Program-made: the position numbers and the translations under genes | Notes under the pieces: generated by a model | What the model saw: only the letters and a program-made list of their open reading frames with translations | Told to the model about the DNA's origin: nothing | Databases searched by the model: none | Shown: positions 1-12,400 of the stretch, one piece after another | Layout of the letters: each line of letters begins with the position of its first letter | Numbering within the stretch: position 1 is the stretch's first letter | Source: Piper betle | Taxonomy: Eukaryota > Streptophyta > Magnoliopsida > Piperales > Piperaceae | Assembly: GCA_033002965.1 (NCBI GenBank) | Contig: JAURVB010003210.1 | Coordinates: forward strand, 124,001 to 188,000 | DNA: 64,000 nucleotides | Reading direction: 5' to 3'

Positions 1-99
1 CACCCGGTGCCGGCCGTGCCAGACGACGGAGAAGGACCCCGACCCAATCTGCCGCCCCACCACATAGTCCCCCACCATCCGGCCGCCATGGTGAGCCAT
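1..99 (-). CDS. ATG1: ATG1-like autophagy Ser/Thr kinase, N-terminal fragment
   Basis: The reverse strand reads 33 codons from an ATG at 99-97 to the window edge. Residues 10-33 (DYVVGRQIGSGSFSVVWHGR and onward) are the glycine-rich ATP-binding loop of a protein kinase and closely match plant ATG1a/b/c, whose N-terminus reads GDYxVGRQIGSGSFSVVW. ATG1 kinases pair with ATG13 and start autophagosome formation in the cytosol when nutrients are short. The next in-frame ATG is at codon 8; the first was chosen because family members carry a short leader before the loop. The catalytic lysine, HRD and DFG motifs lie outside the window. The exon is GC-rich, unlike the flanking DNA. The 5' leader would lie at about 100-240. 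The kinase identity is firm; which ATG1 paralogue it is cannot be told. Confidence 0.82.
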   Translation of the reverse strand, partial: MAHHGGRMVGDYVVGRQIGSGSFSVVWHGRHRV

Positions 100-239
100 C
101 CCGCCGGCCGAAGCCCAACAACGGCGTGCCGAAGACAACCCCAAAGTCGAATAAAAATGCAATCTTTGCACCTCCGAAGGGTCGAATAAGCAGGTTTCGG
201 TTGATTCGGAGGAGAAATGGGGAGGAAGGATGATGGAAG

Positions 240-2192
240 AAGGAACAAGATGTGTTTTCAAAGATGTGCTGATAAACTTGCCCACACTAATTATTTGATT
301 AATTAAATTTTATTAGTTCATAATTAATAACTAAGTGTTGGGAAATTTAAAAACACTTCAATTATTATGGTGACATCTGACTTTGGTTTAAAAAATGAAT
401 ATGTTGGTATGAGCCTTATAAAAAAATTGATATTTATTATTCTGCACCATCTAAAATTATTTCATTGTTATTGAAATATTGACTATAAGAATATTTTATT
501 AATCTTCAAGTTGTTTTCTAATTATAAATTGTATTTAATTAATGAATTTTGTTTATAATTACATTTAAAAACATATTACGTGTATCTACAACATGTACAT
601 TTTAAAAATCATTTTGAAGAAAATTAGGCCAATGTTTATGATTTGAGACTAAAAAGTGATCACAAACATCATTATTCATTGTTACTTACCTTAAGCGGGT
701 GAGGGTGGTAGGTATCAATCAATTTTACATGTATTATTACTTAACATCGGTTTTATCTTCGTGATTACTCTAAGCAGGTATTAATGATGATAGGCAACAA
801 CATTTGAACCCACATGTCACGAGCTAATGACACGTATATAATATCGTGTTCTTTCACGCTATTTCCAAAAATTTATCTGGAAAAGAGCATTATTTTTTAA
901 AATAAAAATAAAAAATTGAAATTGTGGCCCCACCTATCCCCCACTGATAATCTCAACATAAGTGGGGCCAGGGTCTTCAATCTTATGGGTCACTTGGAGC
1001 CATATTGGTCCACAAATAGAGAACATATAAATATTGATAGAGTGCCCTTATTAGATAAAGGATTGGGAATCAAACCTCTACCCAATGAAACTTGTCCCTA
1101 ATCCAGTGATTAGTTAATATTATTAGTAAATGATTTTAAATCATTATAGATAGTTAGATCCCCTTGCCAAAAGGTGCATTTCTATTTTTAACCCGTGATC
1201 ATAGAGAGAAAATATGTATTTTAATTTGCTATGCTAATATTTTTGAGTTTATCCCACACCAATCATATAAAATGTTGGTAAATTTTATATAAGATTAATA
1301 GAAAAACCTAATTCTTTGATTTTAGAATAATAAGAGGCCTGGGGAGCTTGTCAGATAAGTATTGTCTGATGATGTCGGATAATAATTGATTTCGAGTCGA
1401 GTATTATCTATAATATCGGATAATAATAATTTCGAGATCCCCTATGTAAAGAGGAATCATTAAATTTACCGCATATCGTAGAATATATTAATAATTGTAT
1501 ATATAAATTATTAAAAAAGTGGGCACATATGGGCCTAACAAATATTGCATTTGAGAGTTCATTCCAACATGTTTGCTACGAAAAAAGAAAGGGGAGATCA
1601 TCACTACGACATAACGTGTGTATTTTTCTCGTTCTCCCTTGATAACATCAGCAATTACTAACACAGCGCAACACTAAACATGGCCATACAAAGGCCATAT
1701 TTTTTCCCAGATTGTTTTCTCTCCACTAGAGCTGGAACGATGTATGGGGTCATCCTGCAAAAGCTCGAAGAACAGAAACTACCAGAAAAGAAATAAAAAA
1801 GATGAAGAAATCAATGGCTGAAATTCATTACCGCCGCTGTCGTACTACTTGGCATGCTCGATAAGAATGAGGAAATGGAGATGATTGGTTTGGCGTTGGA
1901 TGTGCAAAAGTGGACAAAAACAAGCAAAGCTGCCAAACCAAGGCCAACTTCAGATGACGTGACCGTCCCGGAATCCCAACCTCCCTTCCCCTTCTTTCCA
2001 TTTTCCAATATGGTTGGCAACTTGGTCGCCCTCTACTCTTCTTTTACTTACAGGGTCAAATTTGGTTTACAGAGCACAACACTGTTCATAAAGAATGACT
2101 AATATTAACATTAAATAATGGAAAACTTACACGTTATTCACTATTTCCTGATGAACACAACTCTTTTGTCCAACCATGGTCAGAGCAGTTAC
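240..2192. other. AT-rich spacer, no recognised gene
   Basis: The stretch holds the upstream region of the ATG1-like gene and then AT-rich DNA. Open frames at 1811-2102 on both strands overlap each other and resemble no family I know. They lie just downstream of the FPGS fragment, so they may be its former 3' region. A short imperfect direct repeat built on GTCGGATAATAAT lies at 1372-1440. Confidence 0.5.
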
Positions 2193-4935
2193 TTATTTCT
2201 TCAATATTTTCAACGTGTCCCCAACAAGATGCAGTGAACCAGTGACCAAGACCTGCCACCTACAAGAAATGTTTAGGTAAGGAAGTATTTTCGTGCAGTA
2301 GAATTACTATGTAGTACGTAGTCATTTGAAAGCCAGCGGGTGGACTGAAAGATAATTGCTACGAAGTGAAAGCTCATTGCTACGTACCTGAAAGCGGGTG
2401 GACTGGTTCTTCTCTTGCAGTGTATCGTAGCCATTTAAGAGCCAGCGGCAAGGACTGGAAAATAATACCGTTCTCGCCAACCTTGAGATGAGTCGCTGTG
2501 TTATCCATCCTTTCAATTTTATGAGTGGAACAGTAGTTGGACATCAATGAAATACTGTTCAAAAAACAGCATCCAACATAACAAATACGATGGCTCTAAC
2601 TTACTCAGGTTGTTGCAAGCACCGTTTCTAACTGGTACCCAAAACAGTAATCATGTGATAAAGATTATTTATAAATCATGATATCTAATCTCGTACAGTA
2701 TCTGTGGGTGTTTCATCTTATTATGAAATAATAAATCTGGTGTTTAGCGGTTTTTCAAATCCCAACATCAGCAGATACTTGATCTATTGATGTGGCTTTC
2801 AATTTTATTTGAATTGGTACACCTGAGCTCTATGCATCATCAGCTGCTTAACTTTACATTGTGTCATTTTAATTATGATGGAGAAATTGCTGGGAGGATG
2901 ATGGAGGGGCTAAGAAGATAAATCTCTCTCTAGAATCAGGCAACAAGGGGTCTCAATTGGAGTCCGCACAGGGAAGAGATAAATTTGGGGTGTCACCACG
3001 CGGCTGACTCCAAGGATCACACCAGAAATACAAGTTGAATGCCACAACTAAATTTTCATTAACCAAAATCTCTAATTTTTCCTGGACTCCGAAAAAGGTA
3101 TTTATGGGCTCGTGAATGGTACTAAATAAATAAACAAAAATGAAATACTTCTAATTAAGACAGTAAGTAAATAAACCATGCTACTCATAAAAAGTACTAA
3201 AACACGAAATAACCAAGATTATAATAAGTTCTATAGCTTGCCCTACATCAACTTATCAATTTAAAAGTTCAATTGCACCCATATTCTACTCCCACACCCA
3301 CAAGGTAGAAATAGCCATGAAAAATAATTTAGAAGATAATATTTTTCCACTTTCTGGTAGGCTAATTTCAAATCTAAAATAAACTTGCAGTCTGAAAGGG
3401 GCTCTTTCTCCCCTTAAAGCAATATATTGTCCAGTAAAGTAGAATAGTGATAGAGATCCCAAAACAAACACTAACAATCTGTAATAGCTTTCGCTAAAGA
3501 TACCTTTTCTTTTATGTTCAATCTTTTCCCATGCTTGTTGAAGTGTTCTTTGCCAGGACAAGTCAACATCAGGATTATTTGCTGGCAAAGAGTGGCTCCC
3601 AAGTTTGTTGAACACGGATAAGTTTGGTACAAAGACAGCCTTCTGGAAGTAAACTCCTAGGAAGTACAAAAAAGAACTAAGGAAGATCAACCAGGGTAGG
3701 AAATCCTTCGTATTTATCCACACAAATCTTACTTAGTTTACTCAATGTTACGAAAAAAGAACTAAGGAAGATCACCCAGGGTAGGAAATTCTTCGCATTT
3801 ATCCACACAAATCTTACTTTGTTTACTCAATGTTACAAAAAAGAACTGAGGAAGATCACCCAATGCAGGAAATCCTTTGTATTTATCAACACAAATCTTA
3901 CTTAATTTACTCAATGTGAGCCAGCAGGATTGTCCATTTCTGTATATGAAAAAATTATGTGCACTAAAGAGGATGTACACGTATACCATCATTTGAACAA
4001 GTATCCACAAGTGGAGGCAAAAGCAGCATGGGATCTCGTACTGCCATACAGTTGAAGAGGAGTATCTGTTTGTTAAAAACACTAGACATTAGGGAATCAT
4101 TGAATACAACAATTCAAATAAAGAACTTTGAAGTAAATTGATCCTACCTGTGTATTTTCCAAAGGGCAGTTCACTGCTCAACCCATCCGAAAAATTTAGC
4201 TGTAAATGTTTCCTTTTCACATTATCAAGAAGATGATTATCAGAACATGTATGTTGCAAAAGATAATCCTTGACTGCACGAGAAAACCATTTTGCGCACA
4301 CTTCCATGCTTTCTGGGCTACGAGCACCATCCCAAAAGAAAACAAGTGCCCAGCATTGCCACCTTCCATGCTGATGCGTGGATCCGTAACAATCTGTGCC
4401 TGTCCTTCCAAATTCGTGCTTGTAAGTCCTCTGGCAAACTCGTCAGGCAAAGAGGTCTGACTCATGCTCCAATTAGGACAAAATTACTCATTTAATACTT
4501 TTTTAGGATTTTTTTTCATTTTTATAGAGAAAAAACCCTCATTTATAGTGAAAAGAAGGATTCCGCTTAACAATAATCTAGGGTGCCACTTACAGCCTGT
4601 TCCAGTCGTGCACCTTCAAAGTGTCCAGTCTTCGAAAACCAACTATGACACAACGCAATTGTGAGTCCTGCATTGAGATATTGGGGATCTCCATCAAGTC
4701 CAAGGTTTAAACCATGCAACAAGGAGGCATCCAAAGGCTGGGAAACTTGTAAAGGTACCTGAAAGTAGGAAAAAAAATCTGGCACATTCAAATAAACTTT
4801 GGAGGTTGAATCCCATCGTTATGCTTCATTATTACTATTAGATACAAATAAAGATTATAATTAAATAAACAATCCGACTCACACTTAACTGAGAAGCCTT
4901 GTCCTTTAGAACAGACATAGCTTCATCTGGTTGTG
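2193..4935 (-). pseudogene. Folylpolyglutamate synthase fragment, 5'-truncated and frameshifted
   Basis: The reverse strand encodes the C-terminal half of plant folylpolyglutamate synthase, the enzyme that adds glutamates to folates. Exons, in coding order: 4883 to about 4935 (QPDEAMSVLKDKASQLS), 4594-4758 (VPLQVSQPLDASLLHGLNLG), 4148-4456 (LPDEFARGLTSTNLEGQAQI, then LVFFWDGARSPESMEVCAKW), 3987-4065 (ILLFNCMAVRDP), 3504-3656 (FVPNLSVFNKLGSH, VDLSWQRTLQQAWEKI), about 2388-2530 (SLPLALKWLR, then NQSTRFQ) and 2193-2252 (VLVTGSLHLVGDTLKILKK, stop). Splice sites and phases are mostly kept. The frame breaks near 4342-4350 and near 2424-2428, each as if one base were lost. The family's DGAHS motif reads DGARS. 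The whole N-terminal ATP-binding half is absent: upstream lies a PRA1 fragment on the other strand. It is therefore a pseudogene or captured fragment. Confidence 0.85.
3666..3917. repeat. Three tandem copies of an 84-85 bp unit
   Basis: Three near-identical copies follow each other, marked by the recurring string AAGAACTAAGGAAGATCA (one copy has CTGAGG) starting about 3672, 3757 and 3841. Each carries ATTTATCCACACAAATCTTA and ends in TTACTCAATGT. The array fills most of an intron of the FPGS fragment and supplies the long open frames there, so those frames are not separate genes. Confidence 0.9.
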
Positions 4936-5041
4936 GCTGGAACCCCATGCTACGAAAGTCTTTGTCTTTTTCCCATTTCTTCCCACATTATTGTCCATGT
5001 TCTAGAAGTCTATAATTTCTTGGGGCATCTTATTTTTCCAG

Positions 5042-6743
5042 GTATAGGATTTATCAGAAAGCCTCTTGCATTTGTTGCTGCCCTGTTGACAGGAATCAGT
5101 ATTGCTTTTCTTAATGACAGGTATCTATGACCAGGAGTTATGTGCAGGAGACTTTGAGTTTCATTTTCTAGTGAATGCTATTGATGAGGATTTTCGGTTT
5201 ATTTTCTTATATAAAGGCAATTCTTTCATATCTTCTTAGTTTGATTAATTTGTAGTTGCATAGAATGAATGATGCAACCTTGATTTAAGTGATGCCTATG
5301 TGTGAGCCTGGCTTAAACATTAGATATATTCAATGTTAACATGACATGAACATTTTCTTCTTCTTGAATGATTTTTCAACCCATCATGTTAGTCTCTTGC
5401 AAAAAATCCCTTTTTAGGATTCTCTGTTTTGTGTAGACTTCACAGATGGGATTTTAATTCCCAAAACTACCTCTGCAACCAAGTATATCAATTTAAGAAA
5501 TAATGACATATGATCTGGAGAGCACAATTCAAAATTGGCCTCTAGATCCTTTTATGGTTGTATATTAAGTCTCAGTGTACATTTATCTTCGTCAAATCAT
5601 ATCATAACTATATGATTGTTTCCAAAATATAGATTTAGGAATATAATCTGTTACCTGTCGCATAGCTCTAGTTTTTGTTACTGATTTGTTGCAGGCTTAC
5701 AGTAGACAAGCACGATATGGAATATGACTTTTCTTTGCTTGGAACTTATGTATTACTGATTTTCTTTGTTACTAACTGTGGATTGTTTTTTGATGCGAAA
5801 TGAATCACTGCTTTTCTGCCACTTTCAATGAGAAGGTTACAAGAACTGTGAGACAGTTCTCTCCACGTCTAGCTGCAAAATTGAGGCCACCAGTTGCGTA
5901 AGTCATTTTAACTATGTTGTTTATTCTTATGGGGTATGTAATGTTGTCATATGTGGCATTTATGATAAAAAGGAAGTGTTTCATGTTAACGTGTGGCCTA
6001 AATAGATTTCCCATATAGTGATCAAGTACAGTATTTGAGGCAAACTATTTATAAAATTTATGAGTAATTATTAATGAGACTTTTGGCATAGTTGTACTTG
6101 CTTATCCTTCATTCTCGACTATAGAGTGATTTCTTGTATACTTCTATCAGAAGAATTGTTTCTAGTTCTATCTGTAACTTAATATCATATCCTATAGAGA
6201 TGAGAAAAGTTCCAGCTTTTAAATCAACTGATAATTGGCTTTTGTGCAGGCCTGTTATTCGTGGAAGACCATCAGCTAAAAGAGCAATCCATATCTGTGG
6301 GCAACCTCGCTGGATGTTTGTTTTGGTTCTCTCATTTTGTATGTCATTTCATGAGTTGGTGTTTTTGTGCTTAAACCTGTGTTTTTTGGACTGTTGGTAG
6401 TTGTTTAATCTTTAATTAATTTTTATTTTATTTTATTTTGAGAGTGTAGCCAGTTGTCTCCTGTGGTTTACTTCGTGTGGACTCCTCGTTGTGTATTGGG
6501 CGTCCCTTATTGGACTTCTTGGTAAATGCTATTTTGGCTATTTCTTATACACTGTTTGTGTTTACCACTTTTCCCCTGCTAATAAATACTTTTATTTCTG
6601 TGATTGAAGCTACTGTTCTCCATGCAAGCTTTAGAACACCTAACTTAAAGGCTCGTTTGAACACATTCAGAGAGGAGTTTTACTTGAAGAGTCCTCAGTC
6701 CAGAGTTGCGGTAACAGCTTCTTTTCTTAAAATTAGTATATAA
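5042..6743 (+). pseudogene. PRA1-family (PRA1A-type) gene fragment, 5'-truncated
   Basis: Five exon-like blocks match the plant PRA1A family, small membrane proteins acting in vesicle traffic with Rab GTPases: 5042-5120 (GFIRKPLAFVAALLTGISIA), 5811-5897 (FSATFNEKVTRTVRQFSPRL), 6250-6338 (PVIRGRPSAKRAIHICGQPR), 6450-6521 (SSCLLWFTSCGLLVVYWASL) and 6610-6743 (TVLHASFRTPNLKARLNTFR). Phases join correctly across all blocks. The first exon of the family, with the start codon, is missing: the FPGS fragment lies there on the other strand. The acceptor before 5811 reads CACTG instead of an AG, and the usual ending FREEFRAVWRNYSEL is replaced after FREEF by an unrelated tail (YLKSPQSRVAV and on) to a stop at 6741-6743. 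It is most likely a relic. The family call is firm; a hidden upstream exon cannot be ruled out. Confidence 0.8.
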
Positions 6744-7496
6744 CGACTGCTTTAATAACCAACTTGCTTTGTATTGCAAAAAACATGCTTATGCAAGGTG
6801 AAATCATCGAACTGAATGAAGAATGGCAAAGATAAGTTTTCCATATACATTTGTGATTTAAAATTGTGGTGAACATGTATTAAAGAACTGATGCCAAACG
6901 AAAGAATTTTTATAGCTAATGCACGCCTTGTGGAGTTAATTTGTTCTCATATGCTACTAGTACTTTGCATGCCTAGATTAATTGAAGGCATTTTCGTCTA
7001 AGTAGTAGATGTTCTCTTTTTCTTGGCCCTTGTTCTTCATATCAATTCCCCTGCATGCTGCATCCTTAAGACGTTTTATCATTATGTTGACCATGCCTTG
7101 CTGCAATAGGCACATATTGAAAATGAATTGTCAAAGCAACTCTATTTCTAAGCCTTGATACGTATATACGGTCTAATTGTGGGTTTTGATGTGCAGGAGC
7201 ACTATTCTTTATAGCTTATACTTAGGTTGATCTTTTTTCCCCTCTGATCCCCTACTCAAGCTACACTTGGCCTGCCATGTAAGTACACAATAGATACAGT
7301 ATGTGTACTCAACAGAATTGCTCGAAAAAACAATAGGTTTGCCATGCGATTTGCATGTAGTCATAAAGGTGGTTTACTGTATAACTGGCATGTTCTTTTG
7401 GTGAAGTTAAAAGTGTATTATTGACATGCTAATAAATTGTTGTAGGTGTTGATGTTTCTATTTATCGTCGTTAGCGTAGAACTTTGTGTTGGCTTT
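6744..7496. other. AT-rich spacer, no recognised gene
   Basis: No conserved coding block was seen between the PRA1 relic and the hAT-like element. It may include former 3' sequence of the PRA1 gene. Confidence 0.45.
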
Positions 7497-7504
7497 GTAG
7501 TGGA

Positions 7505-8119
7505 TAGGGTTGCTAATTGAGCGAGCCAGCTCGTGAGTATTTAGCGTTCGGCTCGGCTTGACTCGACTCGAAACTCGACATTTAAATGCTCGACTCGAAC
7601 TCGAATTTTACGAGCCGAGCTTGAGCAAGGTCGTGTTCGACTCGACTCGACTCGGTTGTAACTCAAACTCGACTCATAGTTCGACTCGAGTTCGACTCGA
7701 ACTCGACTCGTAGTTCGACTCAAACTCGACTCGATAAAATAATATAATAATATAGTCTTATATTATATTATATATATATATATATATAAAATATAATAAC
7801 AAAGAAGTAAGATAGTTGAGATGGTAAGTATTCACTTTGATGATTTCAATGTTGTGGGTTCAAACTACATTGGCCTCATTTTTTTTAAAGTGAGGTACTT
7901 TTGACTTTTAATCGAGCTGGTTTCGAGCTAACGAACGAGCTGTTTAAGTATATTCGAACTCGAGTCAAGCTTGAACACATAAAAGATATTCGAGTCGAAC
8001 TCGAGCATGTATGTCCAAAACTCGTTCGATCTCGAGTCGAGTTCGCACGAGTTTTGAACTATTCGAGCCGAGTTCGAATACATGTTGAGCTCGGCTCCCT
8101 CACTCAATTAGCACCCCTA
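7505..8119. mobile_element. hAT-like non-autonomous element, copy 1
   Basis: The left end reads TAGGGTTGCTAATTGAG and the right end CTCAATTAGCACCCCTA, an inverted pair. They are flanked by GTAGTGGA (7497-7504) and ATAGTGGA (8120-8127), an 8-bp duplication with one mismatch, as hAT transposases make. No transposase is encoded. Inside are arrays of ACTCGACTCGAACTCG-type repeats near both ends in opposite orientation and an AT microsatellite at about 7755-7790. A 615-bp length without coding capacity points to a MITE. Long open frames here come from the repeat and are not genes. Confidence 0.82.
7813..7867 (+). promoter_or_regulatory. tRNA-like A and B boxes (pol III type) inside element copy 1
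   Basis: TAGTTGAGATGG (7813-7824) fits the A-box consensus TRGYNNARNNGG at every defined position. GGTTCAAACTA (7857-7867) resembles the B box GGTTCGANTCC. The spacing is like that of a tRNA gene, and both boxes recur in copy 2. No tRNA fold is apparent, so this may be a tRNA-derived module or chance kept by copying. Confidence 0.45.
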
Positions 8120-8127
8120 ATAGTGGA

Positions 8128-9312
8128 ATAGCTCGAATGAATTTACTATACTAGGATGCACATCGTAAGCAACCTTATTTGCAAAGCAAAAAATTTCTGG
8201 TGAACCATTTATTTTGCTTTGATAAAAAAAAGGCTCATTTCGAAGCTAGTTGGAAAAGCTTTACAGAAATCATACTTTCACAAGGTAATTTCCCCAACTT
8301 GTAGGGGGAGATGAATTCCAATCTTTTTTGGTGCCAATTGTAGACGCCAAGAAAATGCAACATCTTTCTTAATGGGGCAACCTTTCAAGCCTATAATAGA
8401 ACACTATTTTTTCTTCTTCTTTTTTACTAACATAAACACTATTTTCTTTATCAAGAAGAATAGGTTGAATTTAGGTGCCCTCTCCGAATTAAGCTTTTCC
8501 AAGTCGCAAAACGCATCCATGTGTTAGGGAATAAAAGTGTCAGTAAGTTTGATATGAATTTTTCCTTTTTTCAGTTAAATCAATTTAAATGTATTTATAT
8601 TTATAACATTATTATTATTATTATTATTATTATTATACAAATAATATCTTTCCGTCGACCAAAGATTTTTTTATAGTAAGTACTAACATAATTTGTGTAA
8701 ATCACTTAAATTCGTGGTATTTAAAAAATAATTAATATAATTAAATTAATCTCCTGTAATTTAAATATTTCATACTAGTCAATCAAGTGCTTATTTAAAT
8801 TAGTGGTGTTTGAAAAAATTTTGTAATAATTAATCACTTTTTTTCTAATTTAAATAGTTTATACCAATCAAATAAGTGCTACTTGCCTAAGCGGAAGGTC
8901 AAGGATTTACCGTTATATTTATATAATTAGTTCAATTTTTTTTAATTATAAATGTTTAAAATGTTAATAAAAATAAGTAAATTAATCTTTTTTAATCAAA
9001 TAAATTTATGCAAATCATACAAGTGCTAATAATAAATCATTGCAGAGACGGTATCCAATCCGAAGGCGACAGAGCTCACATGAGTCTAAACCTCGTTGGC
9101 AGGCTATTGGACCTCTCACCTTCATACACGTCATTCCACATGTGCCATGGCGCCAACAATCAACAAATTATTAGTCACGCCCCGTTACATGCGCCCTTTC
9201 AGAAACGAACCCCCCCGTGATTGCTTGTATTTTGGGCCAGGCGTTCCAAGGGGCGTAGAGGGGCGGTCTAGCTAGAAAAATTTATCGCCTCAGTATAATC
9301 TCCCTCGTAAGC
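8128..9312. other. AT-rich spacer and P5CS upstream region
   Basis: The stretch contains an ATT trinucleotide repeat at 8608-8636 and AT-rich DNA to about 9000. It then becomes GC-richer, consistent with a promoter, up to the P5CS leader. No gene was recognised. Confidence 0.5.
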
Positions 9313-9330
9313 ATGGACTTCCCAGCTTGA
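9313..9330 (+). other. Candidate 5-codon uORF in the P5CS leader
   Basis: ATG GAC TTC CCA GCT TGA ends 70 bases before the P5CS start codon. It counts only if transcription starts upstream of 9313, which the sequence does not prove. A (CCG)n stretch at about 9357-9374 follows in the leader. Confidence 0.4.
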
Positions 9331-9400
9331 CTGCCTCCTCCTTTTTATCCTCCCCACCGCCGCCGCCGCCGCCGAGAGTTCGTCGGCGGCCTCGACAGCC

Positions 9401-12400
9401 ATGGATTCCAACCGAGCTTTCATCAGGAACGCCACCCGCATCGTCATTAAGGTTGCTACTTCCCTCCCACTTCTCGCGCGCTTGATTGTTTGTTGTATTG
9501 CCTGGTTTTAGTTTTTTGTCTCATTTCGATCTGCTGCCCGAGTAGGCGAGGTTGAATCTTCGATTCGTGGTGTTGTTTGAGCTCAATCGCTCGCAATGCA
9601 GCGGGCTTTGGCTTTTCTGTGGTTTGCTCTGTGAAAATGGTTGGCGATGAAGATAGAAAGGAGGAATGCTTGTTTTGGCTGACGTCTGTTAGCTTAAAAG
9701 TCGAGTTCTTTTGGTTCTCTAATGGATGTTTTTTTGTTTTTTTGATTCGATTGTCCAATTTCATTTTATACCTTGCATTCTGTGCGTGGCACAAAGCTAT
9801 ATTAGATCTGTTTTGGTGCAAAATTGTTTATATTGGTTACCGAGGCTGCCATTTCTTTGATATATTTGTAATGACTGGACTTGTGTGGGTGTTTTGCTAT
9901 CCTAAAATATAATGTGATAGTATGGTCGTTAAAATATAAAATAAAATAACGGGGGCTGTTTTTCACTATGATTCACTGTTTTATTCTACTGTGATATCCA
10001 AGGTTTTTGTGAGCTAATACCTTTCAAATTTATCTCTTTATTCCTGCAGGTTGGAACAGCCGTTGTTACAAGAGCCGATGGAAGGTTGGCACTTTGTAGA
10101 CTTGGCTCACTTTGTGAGCAGGTAATTCAAATTTCTCTTTCATTTGTAATTTGTGTATCCCGATCATTTTTGCCCTTGCTTCATGCTGTGAGATTTGATT
10201 TTTTTTTGTTTTGGAGGAAACTTTGCAGGTCAAAGAACTTAATTCAAAAGGATTCGATGTCATTTTAGTCACTTCAGGGGCTGTTGGTGTTGGGAGACAG
10301 CGCCTCCGATATCGAAAATTAGTCAACAGCAGGTTTTTCTTCTTTTTTTCCTCCTGGTGCTTCATGCTATTCATCCTTCTTTTTTAAAATCACATATGGT
10401 AATTTTTGGACAGGTTTTCATAATTTATTGACTTCTTGTAGGTCACTATTTGATATTTGGAGCCTTTTATTAATACCACGATGTCATAGATGGTTGATGC
10501 ACATCTTTTCTTATAATTGATTTGAGGCTTTTTGCCATATATATTAACTATTTGAGATCTTTGCAATGTGGAGATTAATAATTGGTGTAAATAACGTTGA
10601 GAGATGATGGACGTGTTCTATATAAGTTTCAATGAAGCATTGCATTTTATAGTAGAAGTGATAGTCTTCTTGAATATGTTTTTTTTAATCAATGACAACT
10701 ATGTGGCAATAATATTCTAAATCACTGATCGGCTAGCTGAATCTTTATGTTAGTGTCATTTACATTGTTAAATCTGCATTTTGCCATCTTTCAGCTTTGC
10801 TGATCTTCAAAAACCACAAGCGGAGCTTGATGGGAAAGCTTGTGCTGCTGTAGGGCAGAGTGGTCTTATGGCTTTATATGATGCTTTATTTACCCAGGTA
10901 ATCTTTATTTCTGCGTTCTTGTGCTTTTATGTTCCATTTTTCTATCTGTAATTTTCTTATGCTGAATCACTGATCCACAAGCAGCATCTTCATTTTGTGC
11001 CAATATACATGGTTTGTGTAGTCTACGAAAAAAACTCTATTTACTGCCAAATCTTATGGAATTATATACCTTTTATGCCTACAGTTGGATGTGACTTCGT
11101 CCCAACTTCTTGTGACTGATCAAGACTTTAAGAATCCCGACTTCAGGGAACAACTCTCCGAAACTGTACATTCATTACTAAGACTAAAAGTAGTCCCTGT
11201 TATTAACGAAAATGATGCAGTTAGCACCAGGAAAGCTCCATATGAGGTGATTGGCCAAATTGTTCATAGTCTATGTTTCAATTTTACTAGCTGCAGTGAT
11301 ATGCTTTTACTGTGTGCTTGATCAATGTGCATCCTAATCCTTAATTCATGTTTTTAGGATGCTTCTGGTATTTTTTGGGATAGTGATAGCCTGGCAGCAT
11401 TATTAGCTCTGCAAGTAAAAGCAGATCTTCTTATCTTGTTGAGTGATGTTGATGGACTCTACAGTGGACCTCCAAGTGATCCTCACTCCAAGCTTATCTA
11501 CACATACATAAAAGAAAAACACCTAGGAGAGATCACATTTGGTGACAAATCCAGGGTGGGTAGAGGAGGTATGACGGCCAAAGTGAAGGCTGCTTCCACT
11601 GCAGCTGAAGGAGGAGTTCCTGTTGTTATTGCAAGGTGAAATTTTTTTCCTTGGTCCAGTCTCATTTACTTGATGGCTAAGAGTTTTCTCTCCGTTAAGC
11701 TTTTAATGGCTGCCTTCAATTAGTTATTTTAGATTAGAGGATTTTAGGAGAGGCAATGAAGTTGAGATCATCATACCTACATATCAATTCTCTGAAATAA
11801 TTCTTTGTTGTTGGTGCTTTATATATAACTGTGTTTTTTTCTTTCTGTATACGTATTAGTGGTTTTTTGCCAGACAACATTCTTAAAGTCCTTCATGGAG
11901 AACGAGTTGGCACCCTCTTCCATCAGGATGCACACTTATGGAGTCCACAAAAAGAAGTAAGTGCACATGAAATGGCCCTTGCTGCAAGAGATTGCTCCAG
12001 GCGGCTTCAGGTGATCTTCATTGTTCCATTGCAAACTCTTATATTAAATTTCGGTTATGTTGCCTTGAAGTGGCATTATGCTTATTGTAGGCACTGACTT
12101 CGGAAGATCGAAGGAAAATTTTGCTTGATATTGCTGATGCTCTGGAAGCAAATGAAGATTTGATTAAAGTACAAAATGAAGCTGATGTTGCTGCTGCCCA
12201 ACAATCTGGCTATGACAAAGCATTGGTATCGCGACTGAACCTAAAGTCAGGGAAGGCAAGCTTAATAGAGAACTTTGTGGATGTCATTTACATTTTGGTT
12301 CGCTACAACTTGTAGATTGTCTTCTAGCTCTGATGAACTGCTCTAGTTCTTATTGGTTGTTTTTATGTTTTTCTGTACAGTTATACTTTCTTTCATAAAT

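Noticed and set aside
1854..2102. An 82-codon + strand frame near the FPGS fragment
   Set aside because: It has no recognisable domain, overlaps an open frame on the other strand and lies in a likely former 3' UTR.
3286..4082. Open frames of 106-145 codons on the reverse strand
   Set aside because: They run through FPGS exons into introns and the 84-85 bp repeats; only the exon parts match a family.
7813..7867. A tRNA gene
   Set aside because: A and B boxes are present but no cloverleaf with acceptor stem or anticodon arm could be drawn.
7541..8131. Arg/Glu/Ser-rich frames (RVRVELESN type)
   Set aside because: They are translations of the CTCGACTCG arms of the hAT-like element and not genes.
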